Source of the DNA: an uncultured Anaeroplasma sp.
GTDB lineage: Bacteria > Bacillota_I > Bacilli_A > Acholeplasmatales > Anaeroplasmataceae
Direction of reading: 5' to 3'
Length of the DNA: 64,000 nucleotides
Assembly (NCBI GenBank): GCA_934216145.1
Contig: CAKQBG010000003.1
Coordinates: 1 to 64,000 of the forward strand
Shown here: piece after piece, positions 33,782 to 42,725 of the stretch
How positions within the stretch are numbered: the stretch's first letter is position 1
Layout of the letters: each line of letters starts with the position of its first letter
Notes under the pieces: generated by a model
Told to the model about the DNA's origin: nothing
The model's input: only the letters and a program-made list of their open reading frames with translations
Database searches by the model: none
Translations under genes and position numbers: made by a program

Positions 33782-35008
33782 ATGAACTTTGATAAAAATG
33801 AGATAATAAAAAAATATTTTGGATATCAATTAAAACAAGAACAAGCAGATATAATTGATAATGTTTTAAATAATAAGGATGTCATAGGGTTGTTACCTAC
33901 AGGTTTTGGAAAAAGTGTAACATTTCAGGTTCCTGCTTTAATGCTAGATGGTTTAACTATAGTTATTTCGCCTTTAATCGCTTTAATGCAGGATCAGGTA
34001 ATGTCTTTAAAAAGAAGAGGTATTCCTAGTGAATATATAAATTCATTACAGGATAATGATTCTCAGGATAAAATCTATGAGGCTTTAAAAAGAAATGAGA
34101 TTAAGATTTTATATGTTTCTGCTGAAAGATTGAAATCTACTAGATTTTTAAACGAAATATTAAATATTGATATTTCATTATTAGTATGTGATGAGGCTCA
34201 TACATTACTTTGGAGTGAAGATTTTAGAGAAGCTTTAGGAGATATTCCTCTCTTTATTAAAAAATTAAGAAAAAGGCCTAAAATGCTAGCTTTAACCGCA
34301 ACAGCAACAGAAATAACAGCTTCTAAGATTACTAAATTTTTATCATTAAATAATCCAGTTGTTATTAAAGGAGATTGTGATAGAAAAAATATTTTTTATA
34401 GAAATATTAAGACTAATGATAAGGATAGAGATTTATATTTTTATGTTTCTAGAAGAAAAGGAATACATGGTTTAATTTACGCTTTAACAATAAAACAATG
34501 TGAACATATTTATAATTTTTTACGTGAAAAAAATATAAATGCTGCATTATATCATGGAGCTTTAGATAGCAAAATAAAAAAGAAGGTTTTAGAGGATTAT
34601 ATAAGCCATAAAATTGATGTGGTTGTTTGTACACAAGCTTTTGGAATGGGTGTTGATGTAAGTGATGTAAGATATGTTATTGAATATGATATGCCACAAT
34701 CAATAGAGGATTATTTACAACAAACTGGAAGAGGATCTAGAGATGGAAAATATGCAGAAGGAATTTTATATTTTAATAGTCGTGATATAGAAACAATAGA
34801 GTATTTTATTGATAATATTTCATCGGAAAATAAAAGTGATAAAGAAATTAAGATAATAAAGGCTGATAGATATAAAAAGCTAGATAAAATGGTTAATTAT
34901 GCCTTATCCAAGAAGTGTCTACATGGATTAATAGCTGATTATTTTGGATTTAAACATAAAGGTAAATGTATGATGTGTTCTAATTGTAAAAAAAATGATT
35001 ATGAATAG
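33782..35008 (+). CDS. RecQ-like ATP-dependent DNA helicase, short form
   Basis: A superfamily 2 helicase of 408 residues. Motif 0 GYQLKQEQADII, motif I LLPTGFGKS near 38-46, motif II DEAH near 137-140, motif III ALTATAT, motif IV-VI region GALDSKIKKKVLEDY, VCTQAFGMGVDVSDVRYVI and DYLQQTGRGSRDGK. A C-terminal cysteine set (CLHGLIADYFG, then KCMMCSNC) matches the RecQ zinc-binding subdomain. The winged-helix RQC and HRDC domains are missing, so DNA recognition may differ. Expression is probably limited by the leader terminator at 33702. Confidence 0.88.
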   Translation: MNFDKNEIIKKYFGYQLKQEQADIIDNVLNNKDVIGLLPTGFGKSVTFQVPALMLDGLTIVISPLIALMQDQVMSLKRRGIPSEYINSLQDNDSQDKIYEALKRNEIKILYVSAERLKSTRFLNEILNIDISLLVCDEAHTLLWSEDFREALGDIPLFIKKLRKRPKMLALTATATEITASKITKFLSLNNPVVIKGDCDRKNIFYRNIKTNDKDRDLYFYVSRRKGIHGLIYALTIKQCEHIYNFLREKNINAALYHGALDSKIKKKVLEDYISHKIDVVVCTQAFGMGVDVSDVRYVIEYDMPQSIEDYLQQTGRGSRDGKYAEGILYFNSRDIETIEYFIDNISSENKSDKEIKIIKADRYKKLDKMVNYALSKKCLHGLIADYFGFKHKGKCMMCSNCKKNDYE

Positions 35009-35230
35009 ATATTTATAATTTTTACAATTATTTACATTTATTTAATTTTATAAAAATTCTACACTTAATATAATTATTGTGAAAAAGGAAATATAAGAAA
35101 TGTACGGAGTATTTATATTGGATCTAATATAATTAGATTGAAAATTTATAAAATAAAAGAAGGAGGATAATATTCTGTAGTAGACAAGAAGGAGATTGCC
35201 AAGCTTATTAGCTATAGATAAAATAATTTA

Positions 35231-35520
35231 TTAACTGAAGCAAGAATAGAAGTATGCATTAATATTTTACATAATTTTAAGCAAATTATTGATTTATTAA
35301 AGATTAATGATTATTATGCCTTCGCTATGGCATCATTAAGAAATATAAGTAATACAGAAGAGGTGTTATCAAGAATTAAAAATGAAACTATTATTACTGT
35401 TGATGTTATTTCTAAAGAGGCTGAATCTTTATATAGCTATTTAGGAGCTTCTAGGTATATCATTATTAAAATGGTGCGCTATTTAATATTGGTGTAGGTA
35501 GTTTAAATAATATTAGTGAG
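35231..35520 (+). pseudogene. Ppx/GppA phosphatase remnant
   Basis: The translation from 35231 reads LTEARIEVCINILHNFKQII, then AMASLRNISNTEEVLSRI and ITVDVISKEAESLYSYLG, matching the exopolyphosphatase/guanosine-pentaphosphatase N-domain pattern (ATSALRxAxNxxEF, IEIISGEEEAxLxYLG). After a +1 shift near 35475 the next motif appears as ALFNIGVGSLNNI (relatives: DIGGGS). The N-terminal DIGSNS segment and everything after the third motif are gone. The frame is broken and then runs into transposase sequence. Non-functional. Confidence 0.6.
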
Positions 35521-35553
35521 GTTGATCCTGAAGCAATTGATTATAAGACTGAT

Positions 35554-35904
35554 ATGACTTTTACTCAAGAATTAAATATGATAATGGAATATGTTAAGAA
35601 ATTGATCGTTAAAAAGGACAATATATTTCATATACTTGTTGCAATACCGCCAAAGTTAGCAGTATCATCGTTTATGGGTTGTTTGAAAGGCAAAAGTGGT
35701 TTGATGATATTCGAGAGATATGGAAATTTGAAATAAAAATACGGCAATAGAAAATTTTGGGCGAAGGGATATTTTGTTTCAACTGTAGGATTAAAGGATG
35801 AAGTTGTAAGAGAATATAGCAGAAATCAAGAATTGGAAGATATGAAAGAGGACCAAATAAGTAAAAAAGAATACAATGATCCGTTCAAAGGAACCCAAAA
35901 ATAA
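35554..35904 (+). pseudogene. IS200/IS605 TnpA transposase fragment
   Basis: The C-terminal two thirds of a Y1 (HUH) transposase: IFHILVAIPPKLAVSSFMG, YLKGKS-type CLKGKSGLMIFERYGNLK, then an in-frame TAA at 35734-35736, then KYGNRKFWAKGYFVSTVGL and KEYNDPFKGTQK to a stop at 35902. The first histidine of the HUH pair is lost, and the N-terminal 50-60 residues are missing, replaced by phosphatase remnant. Dead copy. Confidence 0.85.
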
Positions 35905-36034
35905 AAGCCGCTAGTTATAGCGGCTGCAGGTGACATCACGGTTGTCAGATTATTCATATGCCCCTTGATGGGGTGTGAAGTATTAGGCCCTTATAGTGGA
36001 GCCTAAATTCCAACCCGTTGAACGGTTGGATTGT
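35905..36034 (+). repeat. IS200/IS605 right-end hairpins
   Basis: Downstream of the dead tnpA come several compact hairpins: GCCGCTA/TAGCGGC (35907-35924), a GCCCCTTGATGGGG-type loop, a GGCCC..GGAGCC-type repeat near 35985-36004 and CCAAC/GTTGG (36010-36029). IS200/IS605 elements carry such imperfect palindromes as single-strand recognition sites at their ends. Confidence 0.6.
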
Positions 36035-36036
36035 TA

Positions 36037-36357
36037 TTATTTTTGTTCGAATTGGAACTCTTTATTTTCAAATTGCTTTATTAATCTTTCGTATTTACCA
36101 GTAGTATTACTTAATTCCTTAAGTCTTACACTATTGTGAGCTAAAAGCTTATTTCCATTGAATTCATAGATTTGGTATTCTTCATTATCTGTTGGAATTT
36201 TCTTTACATATAATGCACATAGATTATCTGATTCAATTAAGCACATATAAATATGATAAGGAATTTCATTTTTATTATCATCAATTAGATAAGCATCAAT
36301 TCCTTCATATGGCTTAGATTTTGTTAACTCATTAAAGCATTTAATATCAAACTTCAT
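36037..36357 (-). CDS. Small hypothetical protein (106 residues)
   Basis: Not recognised. A soluble alpha/beta-looking protein, acidic, beginning MKFDIKCFNELTKS, with strands YHIYMCLIES and LCALYVKKIP and a helical C-terminal tail SNTTGKYERLIKQFENKEF. AAAGGAG lies eight bases before the start, so translation is likely. It directly abuts the IS200 end, and its own 3' end may have been set by that insertion. Confidence 0.55.
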   Translation of the reverse strand: MKFDIKCFNELTKSKPYEGIDAYLIDDNKNEIPYHIYMCLIESDNLCALYVKKIPTDNEEYQIYEFNGNKLLAHNSVRLKELSNTTGKYERLIKQFENKEFQFEQK

Positions 36358-36426
36358 TTTTATTTCTCCTTTATTTTATAGTATTATTATACCTAATTAT
36401 TTTAAACATTCAATAAGAAAATAAAA

Positions 36427-36446
36427 AGAAGGCTATTAAGCCTTCT
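36427..36446 (-). terminator. Terminator of rnjA
   Basis: AGAAGGCT-atta-AGCCTTCT overlaps the stop codon; the As at 36423-36427 give the T-tail for leftward transcription. Confidence 0.8.
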
Positions 36447-38130
36447 GTGCTAAATCCATAAATACAGGAATTATAATTGGTTTTCTATCAGTTTTACTAT
36501 AGATATATCTACCTAATTCCTCTGTTAGATTATATTTTAAAACATTAAGATTAACAAGCTTTATTGAGCTCATTGTCTTTAATAAATATTCCTTTGTATA
36601 ATCAACAAATGATTTTGTTAATTCCTCACTATCCTTCATATAAATGAATCCTCTTGATACAACCTGAGGTTCAATTGGGATAGTTTTATTTTTAGAGTCA
36701 ATTGTTATTATTAATGAGAACATTCCATCGTCAGATAATGCTTTTCTTTCTCTAATAATTTGAGATGAAACATCACCAACACCAGATCCATCTATATAAA
36801 CATCACCAGCAGTTACGTGACCTGCAATTCTAGCTGAATGGTCGTTTATCGCAACAACATCACCATTTTCTAGGATGAAGGTATTTTCAGGTTCTACACC
36901 TGTTTCAATTGCTAGATCAGCATGAACTCTTTGCATACGATATTCACCATGAATAGGAATAAAGTATTTAGGCTTTAATAAAGTAAGCATAAGCTTTAAT
37001 TCGCCCTGAGAGGCATGTCCTGTTGTATGAGTATCAGTTATAGGAGAATGGGTAATTACATTAGCACCTTTTTTAAATAATTGATTTATTGTTCTATTTA
37101 CTCCCTCTTGGTTTCCTGGAATAGGAGAAGAAGAGAAAATAATAGTATCAGATGGAATTAGCTTTATAATTCTATGTGAACCATTAGCTACTCTTGATAA
37201 TGCAGCTAGTGGTTCACCTTGTGAGCCTGTACATAATAAACAAATTTCATTTGGCTTATAATTATTTATTTCATCAGCATTTATGATAGTTCCTTTAGGC
37301 GCTTTTATATATCCTATTTGTTGTCCAACCTCAATTGTTTTTTCCATTGAACGACCAAAGATGGCAATCTTACGATTACATTGTATACATGCTTGAACTA
37401 TTTGTTGAACTCTAAACATATTTGAAGCGAATGTCGCAACAATAATACGATTTTCAACCTTAGAGAATAATTCTTTAATTGAAGCACCGATTTTTCTTTC
37501 AGAATCAGTAAATCCTTCTCTTAAGGCGTTGGTTGAATCAGATAAAAGTGCTAATACACCCTCTGTTCCTAATCTTGCAAGCTTTTCATATTCTGCACCA
37601 GGGCCAACTGGAGTTAAGTCAATCTTGAAATCTCCTGTATGAACAATTGTTCCTAATTCAGTTTTAAAGCAGATTGCGAATGAATCAGGGATAGAGTGAT
37701 TTAATCTTATAAATGATACATCTACACCCTTGAATTTATAAATAAAGTGACTTTTGAATTCAACAATTTGAGTATCTGATAATAATTCAGGATATTCTTC
37801 AAGCTTGTTTTCAATTAAATCAACAGTTACTCCGGCCGCATATATTTTTGGTATTTTAACCTTTTTTAGTAAGAAGGGAATACCGCCAATATGATCTTCA
37901 TGACCGTGAGTAATAAAAAGACCCACTATTTTGTGCTCGTTTTGTTCAAGAAAAGTAAAATCTGGAATTACATAGTCTACTCCTAATAGATGCTCATCTG
38001 GGAAAAGAATTCCTGAATCTACTATAAATAATTGTTCTAAATAATCGATAACATACATATTCTTTCCGACTTCACCTAGTCCACCAAGTGCAAAAATGCC
38101 GATTTCCGAACGGCTTTTAATCTTGTCCAT
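36436..38130 (-). CDS. rnjA: Ribonuclease J1
   Basis: The main 5'-to-3' exonuclease and endonuclease for mRNA decay and rRNA maturation in bacteria lacking RNase E. All zinc-site motifs are intact in 564 residues: ITHGHEDHIGG near 73-83, NHSIPDSF near 142, HTGDFKID near 164, SDSTNA near 192, HTTGHASQGE near 366 and PIHGEYRM near 389. The C-terminal domain needed for dimerisation is present. GGAGG lies six bases before the ATG. It contrasts with the degenerate paralogue at 17931; the two probably form the J1/J2 pair. Confidence 0.95.
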   Translation of the reverse strand: MDKIKSRSEIGIFALGGLGEVGKNMYVIDYLEQLFIVDSGILFPDEHLLGVDYVIPDFTFLEQNEHKIVGLFITHGHEDHIGGIPFLLKKVKIPKIYAAGVTVDLIENKLEEYPELLSDTQIVEFKSHFIYKFKGVDVSFIRLNHSIPDSFAICFKTELGTIVHTGDFKIDLTPVGPGAEYEKLARLGTEGVLALLSDSTNALREGFTDSERKIGASIKELFSKVENRIIVATFASNMFRVQQIVQACIQCNRKIAIFGRSMEKTIEVGQQIGYIKAPKGTIINADEINNYKPNEICLLCTGSQGEPLAALSRVANGSHRIIKLIPSDTIIFSSSPIPGNQEGVNRTINQLFKKGANVITHSPITDTHTTGHASQGELKLMLTLLKPKYFIPIHGEYRMQRVHADLAIETGVEPENTFILENGDVVAINDHSARIAGHVTAGDVYIDGSGVGDVSSQIIRERKALSDDGMFSLIITIDSKNKTIPIEPQVVSRGFIYMKDSEELTKSFVDYTKEYLLKTMSSIKLVNLNVLKYNLTEELGRYIYSKTDRKPIIIPVFMDLAQKA

Positions 38131-38366
38131 ATTTGACCTCCTATATTGAATCCAAAAATATAATCTATTTTATATTATATTATAAGTTTACGCAAAAATC
38201 AAAGAATTTATCATTAATTTTTGAGTAAATTTAAAAAAATTTAGTGAAAAAATAGATAAAATTTAGTATAGCGTTTTCTTAATATTTATTATATAATATC
38301 TAAACAAAAAAATATAGTCTAGGAATTAAAAAACAAATAAATTAAATAGATTATATAAAGAAAATA

Positions 38367-38375
38367 TGGTATAAT
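38367..38375 (+). promoter_or_regulatory. Extended -10 promoter of proS
   Basis: TGG-TATAAT at 38367-38375, 36 bases before the start codon. The whole 280-base spacer from rnjA is otherwise plain AT-rich sequence. I see no T-box (no specifier loop or anti-terminator), although such leaders are common for tRNA-synthetase genes. Confidence 0.55.
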
Positions 38376-38410
38376 CAGTCTCGGTTAAAACAAATAAGGA
38401 GTGTTATTTT

Positions 38411-40114
38411 ATGAAAGCTAGTAAAATGCTTATTTCCACATTAAAGGAAGCACCTAATGAGGCAAAAATAGATTCTCATATTTTATTATTACGTGCTGGA
38501 ATGATAAAAAATGAGGTTGCAGGTATTTATAATTATTTACCATTAGGATTAAGAGTTTTAAATAAAATTGAAAATATTATAAGAGAAGAAATGGATAATT
38601 CAGGCGCACTTGAAATTTTATGCTCAGCAATTCAACCAAAGGAGCTTTGGGTTGAGTCTGGTCGTTGGATGAAGTATGGTCCTGAATTAATGAGATTAAA
38701 GGATCGTCATGATCGTGAATTCTGCTTAGGACCAACTCATGAGGAGGTTTTTACTTCTATTGCTCGTGATTTAATAAAGAGCCCTAAGATGCTACCAATG
38801 AACATTTATCAGATTCAAACAAAATATAGGGATGAATTTAGACCTAGATATGGTTTAATGCGTAGTAGAGAATTTATAATGAAGGATGCTTATTCATTTG
38901 ATAAGGATGAGGAAGGTCTTGAAAAGAGCTATCAAAATATGTATGATACATATTCTAGAATTTTTACAAGATTTGGATTACATTATCAAGCAGTATTAGC
39001 TGATACAGGAAATATTGGTGGTAATGGTTCTCATCAATTTATGGCTTTATCAAATGTTGGTGAATCTGAAATAGTATATTGTGATAATTGTGGATATGCA
39101 GCTGATGTTGAAAAGGCTACTATTAAGGAAAAAGAAGAAGAGACTTCTTCATTATTAGAGCTAACAAAGGTTGAAACACCTAATAAGAGAACTATTGAAG
39201 AAATTACTGAATTTTTAGGTGTTCCTGCTGATAGAACAGCTAAAACTATTATTTATCATGATTTTGTTAATGAGAAGCTTATTGCTGCTGTAGTACGTGG
39301 TGATAGAGAGGTTAATGAGATTAAGCTTATTAATGAGTCTAATTCAAATGAAAATTATTTAGTTTTAGCAACTGATGATGAAATTAAATCATTAGGTACT
39401 ATTCATGGCTTCTGTGGACCTAAGGGATTAAATTGTGATATTTATATTGATAAAGAGGTTTCATTAATGCACAATGTTGTTATTGGTGCTAATGAATTAA
39501 ACTATCACTATTTAAATGCTAACTATGGAAGAGATTTTGCTGGTAAGGTTTGCGATATTATTAATGCTAGAGAAGGAGATTTATGTCCATGCTGTGGAAA
39601 GCCTATGGGACAAAATCGTGGTATTGAGGTAGGTCAAATCTTTAAGCTTCAAACTAAGTATTCAGAACCAATGAAGTGTACTTATGTTAATGAAAAGGGC
39701 GAAAATGTTCCAATGCGTATGGGTTGCTATGGAATTGGTGTTACTCGTACATTACAATCTATAGTTGATCAATATCATGATGAGCATGGTATTAAATGGC
39801 CTTTAAATGTGGCTCCATATCATGCAGTTATTGTACCAATTACAATTAAGGATGAAACTCAATATAATTTAGCTAATCAAATTTATGAGGAGCTAAAGAA
39901 GGAACATATTGAAGCTATTTTTGATGATAGAGATGCAAAACCTGGATTTAAGTTTAAGGACTGGGAATTAATTGGTATTCCATATATGGTTATTTGTGGT
40001 AAGAAAAGTAATGAGGGTATTGTTGAATTTAAGAATAGACAAACTCTAGAAAAAGAAGAAATTAGCTATACTGAAGCAATTGAAAGAATTGTTTCTACTG
40101 TTAAAAGCTTATAG
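38411..40114 (+). CDS. proS: Prolyl-tRNA synthetase (bacterial type with editing domain)
   Basis: Charges tRNA-Pro. Class II motifs: motif 1 around YLPLGLRVLNKIENIIREEM near 44-63, motif 2 PTHEEVFTSIARD and FRPRYGLMRSREFIMKDAYS near 137-156, motif 3 MRMGCYGIGVTRTLQ near 436-450. The central INS editing domain (about 230-385, with CGPKGL) that clears Ala-tRNA-Pro is present. Length 567 fits the ProS type 1 family. Start behind AAGGAG. Confidence 0.96.
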   Translation: MKASKMLISTLKEAPNEAKIDSHILLLRAGMIKNEVAGIYNYLPLGLRVLNKIENIIREEMDNSGALEILCSAIQPKELWVESGRWMKYGPELMRLKDRHDREFCLGPTHEEVFTSIARDLIKSPKMLPMNIYQIQTKYRDEFRPRYGLMRSREFIMKDAYSFDKDEEGLEKSYQNMYDTYSRIFTRFGLHYQAVLADTGNIGGNGSHQFMALSNVGESEIVYCDNCGYAADVEKATIKEKEEETSSLLELTKVETPNKRTIEEITEFLGVPADRTAKTIIYHDFVNEKLIAAVVRGDREVNEIKLINESNSNENYLVLATDDEIKSLGTIHGFCGPKGLNCDIYIDKEVSLMHNVVIGANELNYHYLNANYGRDFAGKVCDIINAREGDLCPCCGKPMGQNRGIEVGQIFKLQTKYSEPMKCTYVNEKGENVPMRMGCYGIGVTRTLQSIVDQYHDEHGIKWPLNVAPYHAVIVPITIKDETQYNLANQIYEELKKEHIEAIFDDRDAKPGFKFKDWELIGIPYMVICGKKSNEGIVEFKNRQTLEKEEISYTEAIERIVSTVKSL

Positions 40115-40174
40115 TTATTAAAAGGATGTGGATTTTCGCATCCTTTTATTTTATAATTAAGCTGGAGTGATAAT

Positions 40175-40906
40175 ATGGATACAAAAATTAAAAGATTAAA
40201 AAATATAATTGATAATAGTAAAAGAATTGTAATTTTTTCAGGCGCAGGGCTTTCTACTAATTCAGGAATTCCTGATTTTAGATCTGCTAATGGTATTTAT
40301 AATCAAAAAACAAAACTTAATATTAGACCTGAGGAAATAATATCACATAGCTTTTTTGTTAGTAATCCTAAAGAATTTTATGAATTTTATTTTGATAAGA
40401 TGGTCTATCCTAAGGCTTTACCTAATATAGCGCATAAGTATTTTCATGAGCTAGAGGAAATGGGGAAGGATGTTAGTATTGTTACTCAAAATATTGATAA
40501 TCTTCATCAAATGGCAGGGAGTAAAGTAGTATATGAGCTTCATGGTAGTATAATAAGAAATTATTGTACTAAATGTCATAAATTTTATTCTTTAAATGAT
40601 ATAATGAACAAAAGACCAATTCCTTATTGTGATTGTGGCGGTATCATCAAGCCTGATGTTGTCTTATATGAAGAAGGGTTAGATGATATGGTTGTTGAAG
40701 GAGCGTTAGATAAAATTAGTGATGCGGATACAATGATTATTGTTGGCACCTCTTTAACTGTTTATCCTGCTGCAGGCTTTATTAGATATTTTAGAGGAAG
40801 TAATTTGATACTTATTAATAAGAGTGAAACATCATATGATTCTTATGCTACTGTAGCGATTAATGATGATATATGTAGAGTTATTGAAGAACTTAAAAGT
40901 ATATAA
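40175..40906 (+). CDS. cobB: NAD-dependent protein deacylase, sirtuin (Sir2/CobB)
   Basis: Removes acyl groups from lysine using NAD. In 243 residues: NAD motif FSGAGLSTNSGIPDFRS near 19-35, TQNIDNLHQMAG near 108-119, catalytic His in ELHGS near 127, and four zinc cysteines (CTKCHKF and YCDCGG). No Tyr/Arg pair of the desuccinylase class is evident at the usual spot after GIPDFR, so a deacetylase is more likely. Behind the short hairpin following proS. Confidence 0.93.
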   Translation: MDTKIKRLKNIIDNSKRIVIFSGAGLSTNSGIPDFRSANGIYNQKTKLNIRPEEIISHSFFVSNPKEFYEFYFDKMVYPKALPNIAHKYFHELEEMGKDVSIVTQNIDNLHQMAGSKVVYELHGSIIRNYCTKCHKFYSLNDIMNKRPIPYCDCGGIIKPDVVLYEEGLDDMVVEGALDKISDADTMIIVGTSLTVYPAAGFIRYFRGSNLILINKSETSYDSYATVAINDDICRVIEELKSI

Positions 40907-40931
40907 AAAAAGCTAAGATTTGACTCTTAGC
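40905..40931 (-). terminator. Terminator between the sirtuin and SH3b/C39 genes
   Basis: GCTAAGA (40912-40918) / TCTTAGC (40925-40931) with seven As to its left, that is a T-tract for leftward transcription. May also act weakly for the rightward gene. Confidence 0.75.
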
Positions 40932-40939
40932 CATAGAAT

Positions 40940-41890
40940 TTAATAGTAGCTTAGCTTATATAAATTTGGATAACTATTTAAGAATTGATTTAGGGTTGTT
41001 CTAGAAGAAGAACCAGGATCATGGATTAAATAGTTATTTTTATTGTATATACCATTACCATTATATCCATATACTACTACAAAGTGCATACTACCATTAC
41101 TATTTTTAGCTCCAACAATTGTTGGCTTACCATTTTTAAGATTATTATAAATAAATGATAGATAATCACTTGTATTAGTAGTGGTTTTATAATTGCTTGG
41201 CCAATACATATTACCACTTTGAGTATAATTAAAGGTATTTTTAATATTTATTGGTGTTATAGTTTTATTTAATCTGATAGACTCTGTCATCGCCATTGCG
41301 GTTGTAAGACAGCCTATTTGCTTCATAGTTTTACCATAAGAGCCTATTTTTACATTTGCCCATCTATCATCAAATTGCTTATATGATGGAACACTTAATT
41401 TAATAGAGCTTGCGCTTTTTCCTGATGATAAATATAAGCTTGAAACATATCCAGTATTAAAATCATTATATAATATTTTTGAAAAATTAGTATCTTTTTC
41501 TATGATATAAACGATACTGTCATTTTTAAGCTTATATTTAATATTAGAACTACTTGAAGGATTTTCTCTTACATTTAAATTCCCTCCATTTGTTGAGACG
41601 AATGCTTGAGATAATGAAACCTCCTTTGCGTAAGCTTTAGAAACATATCCAAAAGAATTGCTCTTATATTCTATATAATACCAGTCATTATCCTGACTAA
41701 TTATTTTGAAATAGCTTCCATTTTTAAGCTTGTATTCAGATGCAGTAGAAGAAGATTTTCCTGCCCTTACATTTAAATTGCTTCCCTTTGTTGAAACTAC
41801 TCCATATTTACTTGATGAAGCATTTACATTACCATCAATTGCGAAAATAAGAGATAATGGTAGTAAACATAATATTTTTTTTAATTTCAT
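40940..41890 (-). CDS. Secreted protein: two SH3b domains and a C39-like peptidase domain
   Basis: A 316-residue exported protein. A signal peptide (MKLKKILCLLPLSLIFA) precedes two bacterial SH3 domains (about 28-95 and 96-160, each with NLNVR and a YVS ending) that usually bind the cell wall. Residues 165-316 match the C39_2 papain-like fold: SVPSYKQFDDRWANVKIG, nucleophile Cys in KQIGCLTTAMAM, His in MHFVVVYGY and Asp in LIHDPG. Role is likely cell-wall-linked peptide or peptidoglycan cleavage. The ATG at 41890 is used (GGGGTG five bases upstream) in place of a GTG at 41899. The ribosome site can pair within a leader hairpin. Confidence 0.85.
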   Translation of the reverse strand: MKLKKILCLLPLSLIFAIDGNVNASSSKYGVVSTKGSNLNVRAGKSSSTASEYKLKNGSYFKIISQDNDWYYIEYKSNSFGYVSKAYAKEVSLSQAFVSTNGGNLNVRENPSSSSNIKYKLKNDSIVYIIEKDTNFSKILYNDFNTGYVSSLYLSSGKSASSIKLSVPSYKQFDDRWANVKIGSYGKTMKQIGCLTTAMAMTESIRLNKTITPINIKNTFNYTQSGNMYWPSNYKTTTNTSDYLSFIYNNLKNGKPTIVGAKNSNGSMHFVVVYGYNGNGIYNKNNYLIHDPGSSSRTTLNQFLNSYPNLYKLSYY

Positions 41891-41896
41891 AAAAAT

Positions 41897-41930
41897 CACC
41901 CCAAGAGTACTATAACATACCCCTGGGGTG
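41897..41930 (-). promoter_or_regulatory. Hairpin sequestering the ribosome site of the SH3b/C39 gene
   Basis: On the minus strand CACCCCA (41930-41924) is complementary to TGGGGTG (41903-41897), which is the only ribosome site before the ATG at 41890. A 20-base loop separates the arms. It may instead be a weak terminator for the upstream gene (ATTTTTA follows). Confidence 0.5.
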
Positions 41931-41944
41931 TTTTGATTTCCAAT

Positions 41945-42667
41945 TTATGGAAGCATGAAATTAAAAAAGTCCTTCAGATGATTTTTAAGAATATCATAGG
42001 AATTATCCTCATTCTCATAGAATTCATATTTGAGCTTTTCGATTTTTAATGAATCTAGCTGTGTACAAAGCTTATAAAATAAATTATCATCCTTTGTATC
42101 AGTTCCTAATCCTCCATAGGCTAAAAATAAATCCTTTTTGCAGGTGCATCTATTAAATATATCATCCTTATATTTTTCATTACAAGTATTTAGTGGAATT
42201 GAGAATAAGCCTGCACCTTTAAAATCTTCATAGGCATATAGCATATATAGACTAGCAATCGCTCCCTCTTGATAGCCTAATAAATATATGTCATCATTTA
42301 TACGATATCTTTCCTTTAAAATAGGTAAAAGCTCTTTAGTAATATAATCATAATATATTAGTGATAAAACAGTATCTACACTTGGGTTATTACCATTATA
42401 ATAGGGATTAAGTTCACTTATTCTCCATTCGGGTATAGTAGGGGATTGTAATGTAATACATATAAAGTCCTTATTTATTGAGTCTATTATTTTTTCCATT
42501 TCAATAACTCTTGTTTCTTCATTTAGAAAATTGTAAAACAATTGTCCATCAAAAACTAAAACTAATGGGTATGAAGATTCATTATTATTGTATTCACGTG
42601 GCAAATTAACGGATATTTTTAAATATCTTTTTAAATGTTCTGCTCTAATTTTGAAGCTTTCGACCAT
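41945..42667 (-). CDS. Esterase-D-like alpha/beta-hydrolase with lost catalytic residues
   Basis: A 240-residue protein with the outline of the putative-esterase (Fes/esterase D) family: a strand before the oxyanion region PLVLVFDGQLFYNF near 34-47, a block ISELNPYYNG, and the helix ELLPILKERYRINDDIYLLG. The nucleophile elbow, GxSxG in relatives (GSSMGG), reads GYQEG near 131-135, so the Ser is Gln. The expected C-terminal His region reads NSYDILKNHL. Hydrolysis by the usual triad is therefore not expected. No signal peptide. Upstream of the SH3b/C39 gene on the same strand. Confidence 0.7.
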   Translation of the reverse strand: MVESFKIRAEHLKRYLKISVNLPREYNNNESSYPLVLVFDGQLFYNFLNEETRVIEMEKIIDSINKDFICITLQSPTIPEWRISELNPYYNGNNPSVDTVLSLIYYDYITKELLPILKERYRINDDIYLLGYQEGAIASLYMLYAYEDFKGAGLFSIPLNTCNEKYKDDIFNRCTCKKDLFLAYGGLGTDTKDDNLFYKLCTQLDSLKIEKLKYEFYENEDNSYDILKNHLKDFFNFMLP

Positions 42668-42725
42668 ATTATCACCCTAATTTATTTTAACATAAAAAGG
42701 AAATAAAGCATTAAAATTATAAAAG

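Noticed and set aside
35554-35736. 60-codon frame as an independent small gene
   Set aside because: Its translation is the middle of an IS200 TnpA and the homology continues past its stop codon.
38131-38410. Possible T-box leader upstream of proS
   Set aside because: No specifier loop, no T-box sequence and no terminator/anti-terminator pair; the start codon is only about 30 bases after the promoter.
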